This document shows positions 21,564 through 33,370 of a DNA stretch of 64,000 bases, piece after piece (position 1 is the stretch's first letter; each line of letters begins with the position of its first letter). The notes under the pieces are model-generated. The model was given only the letters and a program-made list of their open reading frames with translations, made no database searches and was not told the origin of the DNA. Position numbers and translations under genes: made by a program. Location of the stretch: contig CM068388.1 of assembly GCA_034770075.1 (NCBI GenBank), forward strand, positions 70,046,889 to 70,110,888. The letters are read 5' to 3'. This DNA is from Aralia elata (Eukaryota > Streptophyta > Magnoliopsida > Apiales > Araliaceae).

Positions 21564-24279
21564 TACCCAAGTAGAACTTTAACTTACAAAAAGATTTATT
21601 TCAATCATGAACAAACATGTATCTGTAACCGAAGCTTCACTAAGCTTCTTTTGGTTAGCTTTTGCCAGATACTCCTTGCAGTTTCTTTTCCAGTGTCCAG
21701 GCTTATTGCAGTGGAAGCAAACTCCTTTGCTATCCGCATCAATTTTCATCTTATTGTCCTCAGTTTGTGCCTTTCCTTTTGCCTTCTTAGCTTTCTTCTT
21801 TTTAGAAGAACCATTAGTCTTCTTTCTTTTCTTGGAAGAATCATCTACAAGTAAGACTTGGTTTTTCTTGGTTGGAAAGTGACTCTCTGTTGTTTTCAAC
21901 ATGTTAAGCAACTCAGGCAAGCTGACAACTAGCTTGTTCATGTGAAAATTCATAACAAATTGTGAGAAGGAGTTCGGGAGTGACTGCAAGATCAGATCTT
22001 AGCTCAACTCTCCATCCATTACAAAACCCAGATGTCCCAATTGTTCAATCAAATTGATCATTTTGAGGACATGTGTCTATATTGTAGTGTCATCGATCAT
22101 TCTAGATCGGAAGAGTGAAAGTAGTATGCACACAAGTCAATCATATTTGATATGATGTAACATATACTTTGTAATCTTATTCGGTTATTAAAGGCATTTT
22201 ACATTATCTACATGGTGTTGTTATATTAAATGTGATAAACCCATAGTTTTGAGCAATACTTTTAGAATCATGATAGGGATCATGCTAATGAGATCTAAAT
22301 TCTAGATAGCTCACAAACTAAAATCGTTCCTAATCGTTGGATTACTAAAAAGGGGATTAGTGAATCCGGATAGATTAGTACATACGTTGCTTGCTCTTAT
22401 GAAGAGGATGATTGATCTCATAATCATTTGTGTGGAGACACTAAAGCAAGTATGTAGGTGCTTATTAGAGAATAAGTCCACTGAATGTGGCTCGCTAAGG
22501 AATACCTAATGGAGTTTTACTCGCCTGTCAATAGGAATTCCTCTAGTGATAGTAGTATAAGTGATCCTTGAACTTGAGATCATCATAGTATCTTGTGTGT
22601 GATGAGTTATACTTTGACATGCCCCTTAAGACCCTTAGGGTATATCAAAGGGTATGATTGGGTATAATAAGTTATACATGGAGATAGGTGAATGATCAAC
22701 AAAGAATCTACCACTTCTAGTAAAAGGAGAGAATGTCCTATGTGATTCGATAAATGACGACTCAGAAGTCTTTGGCCAAAGCGGAATGAAATTAGAAAGG
22801 AGTTTCTAATTTGCATTAATCAGAGTTGTGCATTTGAGAATCGAAATACATATAATTAAATAAAATAAGACTTGACAGTAATTCCATGTCTTATATTTAA
22901 TTGAGACATTGTATGGTAGAAGGATTGAATTGTACGGTAACTATGCACTAAAAGGTTCTTTTGTGATTAATGTTGAAATCTATATTATCTGGAAAGTCGT
23001 TGATCGCTAAGGGGCTTACCCTTATTGTAGAATAAATATTATTTATTTAAATGAATTAAATAGTTTAATTTATTTATTTAAATAAAATTAGAATTGTTCT
23101 AATTGATTTATTCACAACCGGTTTAATATGGAGAACCTAAAGGGTCACACCGCAAAAGGAAAATATTTGTTTAAGAAGTAAATGACATAATCGTAATAAT
23201 AAGTTAAGAGTATTTAATTTAATCTATGGAGATAGAATAAATTAAATAGCTTAATATTTATTATTTAATATTTTAGAAATATTAAATATAAATTAATAAG
23301 AGGAGTCTTATTATTATTATTACCATTACTATTATTTAATTCCTAATAGGGATTGAAAATTAATTAATAGAAGTACTCTCTCATGCATTCCTAATTGGAT
23401 TAGGAGTATAATTAATTAAAGGAGTTTAATTAGAAAATAAACACTAATCCTAAATAGTTTAGGAGAGTTCCCTATATCTATAAATAAGAGGAGTCTTATC
23501 ATGATTTAGGGTTAGACAGTTACACACTCTTCCATAAGAATTGGAGAAAGAGAGTACTTGTAATTTCTATAGAGATAGAAACTAGGGTTTTGCCAACACC
23601 CATCTTCTTGAACAACTATTATTCCTTGGTGGATCACCTCTAGAGGCCAAACGCTTGGGTGACTAACGTTGATCAAGCAAAGGAATTTAATCGGTAGAAT
23701 TTAAGGAGAACGCGAAGGATTTGGAGGTGAACTCGTACCTGTGGAAGCATGGTTCTACAAGGGTATAATTCTATATCTCTATCTCTTTCGTTTAATTGAT
23801 AATTAATCACAAGGATGATCATGGTGATGGTTTGTATGAAAATTTTTAAAATCCGTTTTATCGCGCTTCCGCACTATTTATGTAATTTGATTGCATGTTC
23901 GCGCTATATATACAAACTTAACAAAGAGCTCCTTAGATATCTTATATCTAGTAGACCTACTCTACTCACCATACAAATCTTAAAGGTGCAGCAAAATGGT
24001 AGGTACATCCATTTTCACGTGTTGACGCTGTAACTCGTTACTCATAGAAGCCAATATAATGCACTAAGTCATAGTCGCATCATCTTGTCACTTTCTTAAA
24101 GTAGCATTCTTTTCCTTAGAGGCATTGTCTGCAACCGTTACAGGGATAGGCGAATTAAGGATATAAGATAGTTTTTCAGCCGTGAGAACTATTCTCAAAT
24201 TCCTTAACCAATCCGTATAATTCGGTCCGGTTAACTTATTAGGATCGAATATGCTCCGCAGTTATAGTGATTTAGACAT
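21564..24279 (-). pseudogene. gag: gag of copia C, split by solo LTR D
   Basis: Right part 24279 down to 23929 starts with ATG (MSKSL) and has FDPNKLTGPNYTDWLRNLRI, the copia gag opening. Left part 22110 down to 21564 continues with LQSLPNSFSQFVMNFHMNK, a Lys-rich linker and an intact zinc knuckle CFHCNKPGHWKRNC (about 21690-21731). Removing D and one copy of its aagag duplication restores the reading KELF|RSRM across the site. Several stops in both parts. Confidence 0.88.
22116..23923 (+). mobile_element. solo LTR D inserted in copia C gag
   Basis: 1808 bp, TGAAAGTAGTATGC to ACAAACTTAACA, flanked by aagag at 22111-22115 and 23924-23928, a perfect 5-bp target duplication. It is the same LTR family as copia C (26128-27979) but in the opposite orientation. 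A TATA-like TCTATAAATA lies at about 23477. It formed by LTR-LTR recombination after insertion. Confidence 0.95.
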
Positions 24280-25495
24280 TGTAAAATTCTGTAAATAAAA
24301 TTTATAATTTAACAACATTAGCATGCATTCATTATTAATCACCAGATTAATTTAGGTCTTTATTAAAATGGCGTCTCCCGCTATTTTCTTCAAACTATAT
24401 GACCCTCCATATATAGTTCGGCAGATCTTGTTTAAATGACTTTGTAAAATTCGCTTAGTGAGAAAGGATCCTATTGCCATAAATATACAGCCTTGTGTGT
24501 GCACAGCAAATTATAGATTTATTTAATAGGTAGACAACTCTTGTCAATTACATCCACTATGTAACTCCTTTTATTTTTGCCTCTTAAATTATAATGGTCA
24601 AGTGTGTGCACATCCGAACTAAGATAATCTAAGCTAAATCAGTACTAGCATTTTTATATAAGTGAAGAGAAAAATATGATCCTTGTGTGTGCACATCAAA
24701 ACGTGTATTATTCAATTCCTTATAAACATCTAATGTAATAAAGCTAACATCTTAAATACTTAATATGAGCCTTGTGTGTGCACAACCAACTATATTTAAT
24801 ATTTAATACTCTATTGTTTTATCATGTTAGAAGGTTACGTTCGATATTCTAAATATTTTAGAACGTAATCAACTTAATATTTTCTTTATCGAGGGATTTG
24901 TTATTAATTGTCTCCTCTTGTTTAGCACGCATGCAAATATATATAAAATACGCGTCATATTAAACATACATCACCATGTATAATAATATATTATTATATA
25001 ATTAGCATGCACATATAGAATACAATATTCTACTTGGGATGATTATGGACTTAATTCTACTTTGATTCACTCGAGCCATCGAGTGAACCAAAAGGTCAAA
25101 CCTAGGGTGCAAGAATAAATTTGAATATAACAATTACATTCAACCCGGGCTCCAATACAAATGGGTCTTTAATGCTTCTGCTCTTCAGCTCTAATTTCTT
25201 GAGTAATTCTACAAAATCCTATTACAAACTATTTTTAATAAAACAAAAACCTTGATCAGCAGTTAAGGGAAAGTACATAGGAGGGAGATAGAATTTTACA
25301 TCAGAAAATTAGATAGGCGAGGTATGAAAACCTCATTTATTCAAGCATGCATCAAAAATTAAATTCAATCTCATTGGTCAATGATCCATAATCATCCCAT
25401 TTATTATCATACATGTCACCACATGTAGCAATAAAATTATCATACATGTCATCACATGTATCATTAATACATTCATCTCATGAAACTAATACATT

Positions 25496-25539
<44 letters not shown>

Positions 25540-26113
25540 ATATCATTTAATGGGTAATATTAGTTAGTATGAAATCCAATTCCAAATCAAATTAGTTTGT
25601 ATGAAATCCAATTTCAACTCCAATCTGTTTAGCATAAAATTCAATTCCAATTAAAATAAACACCTTTATTTAATCCAATTCTAAATCAAAATAAACTCAT
25701 TTATTTTAATTTTTCAAATTTTTGGAAAAATAGAATTCAATTTCAATTAAAATAAACCTTTTATCTTAATTTGAAATCAATAGAATAAAAAAATTAATTT
25801 TTTTTAATATTCTGGGATGCGGCGGTGCAAATGAACTGAAATCGAGCGCTGCGGTACCGAAATAAAAAATTTAAATTTTTGCGATATGGCGTAGCGGCGC
25901 TACAATTGTACTGTAATCCGGCGCTGCGACGCCAATTACCAGATTCAGTTTTTTCAAATCGTAATTTTTGTGTTTTTCTCCAAAAACATGATTTTATACC
26001 AACAATTATGCACAATTTTTTTTTGCTAAATAACAAATATGTACAATTAAATTGTTCTAAACAGATATCAACATATATATGAATCAAAAACAATTAATAA
26101 CTTGCATAAGAAT
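24280..26113 (-). other. untranslated leader of copia C
   Basis: AT-rich, no gene. Holds an (AT)n run at 25500-25537, the GC-rich palindromic block at 25811-25935, and four copies of a TGTGTGCACA motif between 24490 and 24785. Confidence 0.6.
25811..25935. repeat. GC-rich palindromic block in copia C leader
   Basis: Four GC-rich strings (ATGCGGCGGTGC, GAGCGCTGCGG, GCGTAGCGGCGC, GGCGCTGCGACGCC) alternate with short AT-rich spacers that repeat an ATTGTACTGTAAT-like phrase. Comparable in design to 5553-5815. Confidence 0.65.
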
Positions 26114-26127
26114 GGCTCTGATACCAC
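26114..26127 (-). promoter_or_regulatory. copia C primer binding site
   Basis: On the minus strand GTGGTATCAGAGCC follows the LTR end, an exact match to the TGGTATCAGAGC initiator tRNA-Met complement. Confidence 0.9.
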
Positions 26128-27979
26128 TGTAAGTTTGCATAAACATGGACATACATACAATCAAATTGTAAAACAGCGGAAACATGCCATAAATCGAATT
26201 TAAAATTTTCTGCAATCCCAAGAATCACCTTATGCAATATTATTAATTGAGGAAGGATTAAAGATATACTTTATGAAGTTGATCAACTCCTTAATGTGAT
26301 CTTCAAGTTCCAATCATTTGCTCCTCCGTGCTTCTCCAATTTCTCGAATCAAACACAACTTAATCAATGTGTACAATGTTCTAAAGGTGATCCACTAAGA
26401 GTATATTGATTGAAGAAGTAAATTTAAGTTTCTCCAAACCTTGGGTGACTAGCCCTAATTCCCTCCCTCTCTCCTAACTCCTTAGGTGTAGAGAATTATA
26501 GAAATCCAATAACAATTAGAATTGTCTAACTGTGTAACCCTTATCTATCATAAGGCATCTCCTTATATAGACTAATCCTCATCATAAACCATTTAGGACT
26601 TGGGGTTTTAATTTAATTCCCAAGCTATTTATGAACTAAATTATTTAATAATAATAATAAATAATAAGACTCCTCTTATTAATTTATAATTTAGTATTTT
26701 TCCAAATACTTAATTAAATACTAAGCTATTTAATTTATTCAACTAATAAATTAAATATACTTAATTTATTATTATCAAGCCAATTAATTTATAACAATAA
26801 TAATAATAATAATTTATAATTTAATATTTCTCTAAATACTTAATTATAAATATTAGTATTTCTCCAAATACTAAATTATTATTATTGAGTCAATTACTTC
26901 TAAAATAATATTTCTCTTTTTGCAATGTAACCCTTTAGTTTCAATATTATGCCGGTGGTAGAATAAATAAATTAGAACCATTTTAATATTATTTATAATA
27001 AATTAAACTCCTTTAATTCATATATAAATAAATAATATTTTTTCTACATCATGAGGGACACCTTACAAATGTATCATGACTATCCGTATAATATGAAATC
27101 AACGTTTAATCATATAGAACCTATTCAATAAATGGTTACCGTACAATTCAATCTTTTTATCATACAACGTCCCGATTAAACATAAGACATGGAATTACTG
27201 ACAAGTCTTATTTATTTAATCATATGCATTTCGATTATAAAATGCACAACTATGATTAATGTAAATTAGAAACTCCTTTCTCATTTCCATTCACCTTGGC
27301 TAAGGATTTCTGAGTTGTCATTCATCAAATCGCATAGGACATTCTCTCCCTTTACTGGAAGTGGTAGATCTTTTGTTAATCATTCACCTATCTCCATGTA
27401 CACTTTATTATACCCAAACATACCCTATAACATACTCTCAAGTATTAAGGAATATGGTAAAGTATAACTCAAAATACACAAGGTACTATGATGATCTCAA
27501 GTCCAAGGATCACTTGTACGACTATCACTATAGGAACTCCTATTGTCATGCAAGTAAAACTCCATTAGGTGTTCCTTAAGCGAGTCACGTTCAGTGAACT
27601 TATTCTCCAATAAGCACCTACATACATGCTTTAGTGTCTCCACACAAATGATTATAAGATCAATCATCATCTTCAATATAGCAAGCATAGTATGTACTAA
27701 TCTATCCAGAATCAGTAATCCCACATTAGTGATCCAACGATTAGGAACGTTCTAGTTTTGAGCTATCTTGAATTTAGATCTCATTAGCATGATCATCATC
27801 ATGATTCTAAAAGCATTACTCTAAAATTATGGGTTTATCACATTTATTTAATTCAACCAATTAAATATGGATAAAGTATGCCTTTAATTAAATAAGTTCT
27901 TTTATTAATAAATGAACAAGATTACAAAGTAAATGGTTATCACATCCTATGTGATTGGCTTGAGGGCATACTATTTTCA
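26128..27979 (-). repeat. copia C 5' LTR
   Basis: 1852 bp; on the minus strand TGAAAATAGTATGCC to GCAAACTTACA. CTATATAAGG on the minus strand (about 26561-26570) is a likely TATA box. Strongly similar to solo LTR D. Confidence 0.92.
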
Positions 27980-27984
27980 GAATC

Positions 27985-28764
27985 TTATTCAGGTATATAT
28001 AATAAGATCACCTAATCTCTGATTCTTTATTCTTTAATACTCAGCCTCTTCCTCGCAATAAAGCAGTCGTAGAGTCCCACATTATGATTACTGAGCGATC
28101 GTCGTGTCCAATTCCTTAATCCCCGATCGTAGAGTCCCAAAACCCTACGATCGCTGTACAAACTACTAACTCCCCGATCGTAGAGTCCCAAAACCCTACG
28201 ATCGCTGTACAAACTACTGACTCCCCGATCGTAGTCTCAAAATCCTACGATCGATATACAAAATACTCCCTCACCTATATACACATCTCCTGTTCATATA
28301 CACTCTAACTCACCTTCTCCTATATCCTCCCCAATCGTAGAGTCTCAAAACCTTACGATTGAAACTTATATTCTTGTAAATACTCAATACTCTGTACATA
28401 AAGATATACCTTCAACTTCTTATACCCATACTGATATACCTTCTAAATCTCATGTTCATATAGATATACCTTCCTCCTCCAATACTCAAAGTTTAGATCT
28501 TACCCTTACTCACTCTTTATTCAATTCATTAAATCGGGGAAATAAGGAAGGTGTTGAAGCTATAATGGAGCAAATTCTAGAAAGAATCTTAGTAGTGTTG
28601 TCCAAGGTTCAATTGGAAAGAATGATAGACATCATTGGTGATGAATGCACAGAAGGCATCTAGGAAACGGCTACTGGGGTTCAGAAAGGACTAGCTCACA
28701 TTGCTAAGACCACCTCCAAAGTTCCTAAAAAGATGTCAAAAGAATTTGGCAAAAGAATGAAAGA
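27985..28764 (+). pseudogene. env-like region of copia B, left part
   Basis: After copia C the sequence is non-coding until the TCGTAGAG tandem block (28121-28260). A degraded Ser/Thr/Pro-rich then coiled protein follows: SSSNTQSLDLTL, then EAIMEQILERILVVLSKVQ (about 28560) and KVPKKMSKEFGKRMKE. It resembles in order and composition the 3' half of the env-like ORF of element E. At 28764 it is cut by element E within RMKE|IL and resumes at 40871. At least one in-frame TAG (about 28660). Confidence 0.6.
28121..28260. repeat. 51-bp tandem repeat built on GATCGTAGAGTCCC
   Basis: Units start at 28121, 28172 and 28223, each with CCCCGATCGTAGAGTCCC followed by CCCTACGATCGCTGTAC, so every unit can form a stem. 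The third unit is incomplete and diverged. Confidence 0.9.
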
Positions 28765-31700
28765 TGTTTGGAATCTGCATGAGACGTTTTAAGTCCACTC
28801 TCATAAGGGGAGATTGTTAAAAGATCTACATGAGATTACCATTATTCATTATATGTGATTTGATTGATGACAAAATGATAAGAAGAACATTCATACTAAT
28901 AAAGCCTTGTAAAGTCCTTATTGAAATATCTATGTACAAGGACTTAGAATAAACAGATCAAATATGTTAGGTTGATCTAAGCTGAATTAATATCTGTCTG
29001 ATCAAAGTATATTTGCAATAGTGAGTGTTGTAAAGTCCTTTAATAAAGTTGATGTACAAAGGACTTACAATAGAAAAAGATCAAATTTGTTAGGTTAATC
29101 TTATGAGCTGAAATGATATATGTAATAAGCAAAGGCCAGACTGATCGTTGAGTACTACACAAAGCATCTAGTGAAGGATCGTGGAGCAAACAGCCAGCTT
29201 GGAGTTCAGTAAGCTTAAAGGTACACAGAGTCTGCCAGGCAAACGTAGAGTAAGGCTCGGTTAGTCATATAGCTCTCTCTCTCAGCATCGTAGAGTTGGG
29301 CCAGGCATACACAGAGTTTCATCTCGGCATCGTAAAGTAACTCTGGCATGATCAAAGAACAGACGTAGAGTTGAGCATGGCATCGTAAAACTTGCAAGGA
29401 AAACGTAAAGTGAAGCTCGGCCAGTCGCATCAGTCGCAAACGTAATGTTAAACATGTCATCGCAGAGTCTGCCAGGTTAACGTAGAGTAAGGCTCGACGG
29501 ATCAAAGAGTTCACTCAGAATCGTAGAGTGTGCCAGGCACCGCAGATCAAAAGCAAAGAGAAGATCGTTGAGCTATCTTGGGTTTATAGAGTTAATACAG
29601 TTAGTCACTCTACGACTCCCATGAATAATCTACAATTAAGCAACAACGTAGAACAGTCTCTACCTGAGCACTCAAAGTGAAAGTAGCAATCTTCATAAAA
29701 ACTACTAAGTAAACTGAGCATTAACTAGCAGACAAACGAAAATCTCATAGTGCATCCGAAGCATCAAGCCATAACAGAGGTCACAGGGCAGCTAAAATAT
29801 ACATTATACGATCTATCAAGACTCTACGATTTGCACCTTAGACAAGGTCGTAGAGTGGGAAAGCACCAGACAGATTAAGTGATCCTAGAGTTGAGCCAAA
29901 GATAACACATATACTCTGGCAGCCTAAGCGAAGCATCAGAAGATCATAGAGCAATCCTCTATGACGTAACAGCAGAGAAAATGTCTGAAGATTAAGTAGA
30001 GCAATCCTCTACAACGAAAGTGCTAAAACATCAAAAGATCATAGAGCAGTCCTCTATGACACAGTAGCAGAGTTAACACCTGAAGAACACATAGCAGTCC
30101 TCTACAGCGAAAGTGCTAAAACATCAAAAGATCATAGAGCAGTCCTCTATGACATAGTGGTAGAGCTAACACCTGAAAAACACAAAGCAGTCCTCTATGT
30201 TAAACAAGTTGTAGCAATACCTCAACAAAGATCATGAACCTATGCTCTGGGAACGTAAAGCTCAATAGAGATCACAGATCACAAGGAGGCACAACTACAG
30301 AATAGTAAGAAACACATTAAAGCATAAAGCAAGTACAGTCAGCCACTCTACGAACTTGAAGGTAGTGTACATCATGCATGATCATAAAGCCACATCATGA
30401 AGCAAGCAGACGATTCTACGATCTGAAGCAGCAGACTACAACCCAATTGATCATAGAGTAAGTAAGTGCCAACAAAGATTGAAGATATCAAGAGCATTTA
30501 GGTTAATTATCCCAAGATAAGCGGCTGAGTACTTAAATAATCAAAATGGGAAACCAATCTGAGTGGAGGTCAAATAACCATGTTTACTGCAGCAAAAGTC
30601 AGCACACATGACTCCATTATCTTGGTACTAGTTAATGGAAGCTGACGCAGCCATCACTAGTAGACTTCAAGGAGTAAAATATTCATTGGTACAATAAAGA
30701 AGTCTGCACAAAGGGAATACTCCAACGAGAAGTTTTACAACGGGAAGCTAGCAACAGCAGGCTTCCAAACAGAAAAGATTACGCAATCTATATATGGCAA
30801 AATGCATTAAGAGTGTAAAAAGTGTAGTGGTGAACAAGAGCAAGAACACCGATTGACCAAATCTGCTGAAAGCTTCACTGCAACATCAGAAGTATGCTAA
30901 AGGGCTGACATATGAGCTAAGAGTCGAATGACCAAGAAGCCAAGATCAAGAGTAACCAAAGTTGAAAGCGAATAAGAGAAAAGCAACTCTATGATCAATC
31001 ATGAACACTGGAAGCTGTCACGATGAAGAACAGAGAGGGCTCTGCATACAAGATAACAATTGTTCATGACTGCTAAGCTCAAGAATATATCAAGCTTATC
31101 TAAAGAGCTTAAGTAGTACATGGAAGGTGATTAACCGCATCTGCTGAATACCTGATGTAGTAGAGCATCAACGATCAACGTCAGCAGCATCGAGAAGCTG
31201 ATCACCAACAGCTGCTAAGTACCTGAAGATGAAGGAGATCAAAGTTCATCTTGGTAGTACAACCCAACAAACAATCAACACACCAAAGAGGGCGGAGCGT
31301 CCTTGTCTTAAGTGACTAAACAAAGTCAAGTCTGTTGGAATTACTGAGTACCAAAGGATACACGAGATTTTAAGGCTACGGGTCTTAGTCTACAGAGTTC
31401 TAAGGCTGTTGGCTTTGAAAGTTCTTAGTGAACTGGAGTTCCAAGTCTACTGGGCTTGAAGAGGGTCAGAGGATCCTTGTCCGAGGGACTAAAAATAACT
31501 CATGTCTGCTGAACTTGAGGATGGCGAAGCGTCCTTGTCTTAGTGACTAAATTAGTGGATTCCTACTTGTTGAAATGGAAGAGTGGAGTATGAGTTTTTC
31601 AGTCTCCGAACCACTTAAAATCTTTTGTGTCCTTTACTTTAAGTCTCTTACATTGTGTACAATAATTGCCATAACTGCTATATCTACTATCAACCGTATC

Positions 31701-31884
31701 GCAGATTTGTTCATTGAACTGAGATTATGTTTACATCTTTGAAAGGGTTATTAAAGTATATTCCGTTGTGCATGAATTGATTCTACTAATCATAACTGTT
31801 ATACTTTCGTAATAAAAAGAAAAAGTTTTAAAGGATTTATTCAACCCCCCTTCTAGATCTCTATTGTGTCCCCGGGAACTAACA
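28765..31884 (+). repeat. element E 5' LTR
   Basis: 3120 bp, TGTTTGGAATCTGC to GGGAACTAACA. Packed with TCGTAGAG and CTCTACGA strings, two AAGTCCTT/AAGGACTT stems (28912-28945 and 29033-29066), and about three units of a 93-95-bp repeat at 29934-30200. Confidence 0.92.
29934..30200. repeat. 93-95-bp tandem repeat in E 5' LTR
   Basis: Units begin at 29934, 30029 and 30122 with CATCAAAAGATCATAGAGCA and contain paired AGAGCAGTCCTCTATGAC stems. The 3' LTR has only about one and a half units (39003-39130). Confidence 0.85.
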
Positions 31885-31906
31885 ATTGGTATTAGAGCGG
31901 GTTCTC
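31885..31906 (+). promoter_or_regulatory. element E primer binding site
   Basis: ATTGGTATTAGAGCGGGTTC directly after the LTR matches the initiator tRNA-Met complement with one change. Confidence 0.85.
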
Positions 31907-31941
31907 ATGAATATGTTAAAGCTCATGCTTTGAGTAGATCC

Positions 31942-33370
31942 ATGTCACAAATTTAGATCAGTTCTAAATCTCGGTATTGGTTGTTAAGACAAAATGAATA
32001 TAAGCTTACGAGTTGAAAATTGTATGTGCAGGTAAACTATCTTAAGCTATCCAGATTGTGCCATGTGCTGAAATAAAAAAGTCATCATCATCAAGCTTGC
32101 TGATGTCAACAAGCAGATCAAATAACTCTTTCAGAGGAAGAAGTACAGATACAACGAGAACTAAGAAATTCTCCATTCAAAAGGGAATCTGCATCTCCAC
32201 CTAAGAAGTTTGAGAAGTTCTACGAATGATGATCTAGGATATATCTGAATGATAATGCTTTATCATCAATACACTACAACGATAAATCCATGAGCTTCTC
32301 AACTACATATGCCATGATCCTACTATACAAAATATGAACTCTGAAGTTCACTCAAGCGCATCAAGAACATGATGAAGAAACAAATGATGATGTTGATAGT
32401 AACTTGAAGGATTACAAATCATTGACCGACGACGGTGTGCGTCACCACAAGCCGTACCATTGACTGTCAAGAGATTGACATCAGTAAGGTATTTAATTCT
32501 GTCACCTCAAATGCTAGTATTATTAATCATCAAAATATATTGCATGATTAGACTACACCTCCATTTATTTCAGTATACTATCAAGGAATCATTTTCTTCC
32601 TCAAAAGGAGAAAGAGAGAAAATGAGAATAATGGCCAAAAATCACTTTACTCTCTATCCACAGTTGAGGCTGAAAATAAAGTTCTTGAGAAAGATATCTC
32701 GAGTTCATTCACAAATAGAGTCTTATCCTATCTTGATGCTAGAAGGGTTAGTAATGCTCAAACTGATATAATTGCTTGTGTGTGTGCTGGATAATTACCT
32801 GACTAAAGACTTGTATTTATAAGTCCTGATGTTGAGAGTTTAGTCTTAGTTATGGAAAACTAAGTAGGGATTGTACTTAGTGAAATCACCTCCTGCTATT
32901 GACCTTGTTGTTTAAGAGGTGACTATGCTTAATGAGTTATATACAACCTATCTTAGTTTTCTCACCTTTTCTGTTGATCGGTCAATTACTTCATGATCTA
33001 AGTCTTTGACAAGTCGTAGAGTGTAATCATGTCTGTTGTTGTACTTTGAAGGGTTGTAAAGACTGATCAACTCTACGAATCATCTGGATACAACTCACAG
33101 AACTGACCACTACTCTACTAAGGTTCAAAAACTTAGAACATGATATAAGTAAGAAGGGATCCATCTAAAGAAAAAGTGTGATGATCCACACTACTCCAAC
33201 ACAAGCTTGTCTTCTCACACACATTCTTTTATAGCATTATTAACTGTCATCTCATATATGAGCTGCAATACATGTTGAGAATGCAAAGTAGAGAGGATTC
33301 AGGCATTCAAAAGAACTAACCCTACAGGACCCAAGAAATATTGGGTACCAAATTAGACATTTATTTAACC
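31942..33370 (+). pseudogene. gag: gag remnant of element E
   Basis: Starts at an ATG at the place and with the sequence corresponding to copia B gag (CACAAATTTAGATCAG), with an immediate stop. The part at 32440-32790 reads DCQEIDISKVFN, matching DRQKIDISEVFN of copia B gag (18200). A phrase GPKKYWVPN near 33337 resembles the gag end of SIRE-like elements. Frame is lost almost everywhere; identified mainly through copia B. Confidence 0.6.

Larger units (their letters stand above)
19016..27979 (-). mobile_element. copia C: Ty1/copia element on minus strand, 3' truncated
   Basis: Read leftwards from 27979: 5' LTR (26128-27979), PBS, long AT-rich leader, gag, PR, part of INT, RT and RNase H ending near 19020. 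There is no 3' LTR or polypurine tract on the left, so the copy is truncated. GAATT (19011-19015) and GAATC (27980-27984) at the two ends could be a target duplication but may be chance. Gag is split by solo LTR D. Confidence 0.85.

Noticed and set aside
22130..22135. LTR D start at TGCACACAAG
   Set aside because: Starting at TGAAAGTAG (22116) gives a perfect aagag duplication and matches the copia C LTR end.
28121..28260. CRISPR-like repeat array
   Set aside because: Units are adjacent 51-bp tandem copies without unique spacers, in a plant retrotransposon context.
28803..28812. Taking AAGGGGAGAT|TGTTAAAAG as the polypurine tract and LTR start of element E
   Set aside because: The same string lies about 40 bases inside both LTRs. 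The aaaga duplication and the alignment of both ends place the LTR start at 28765 and 37836.
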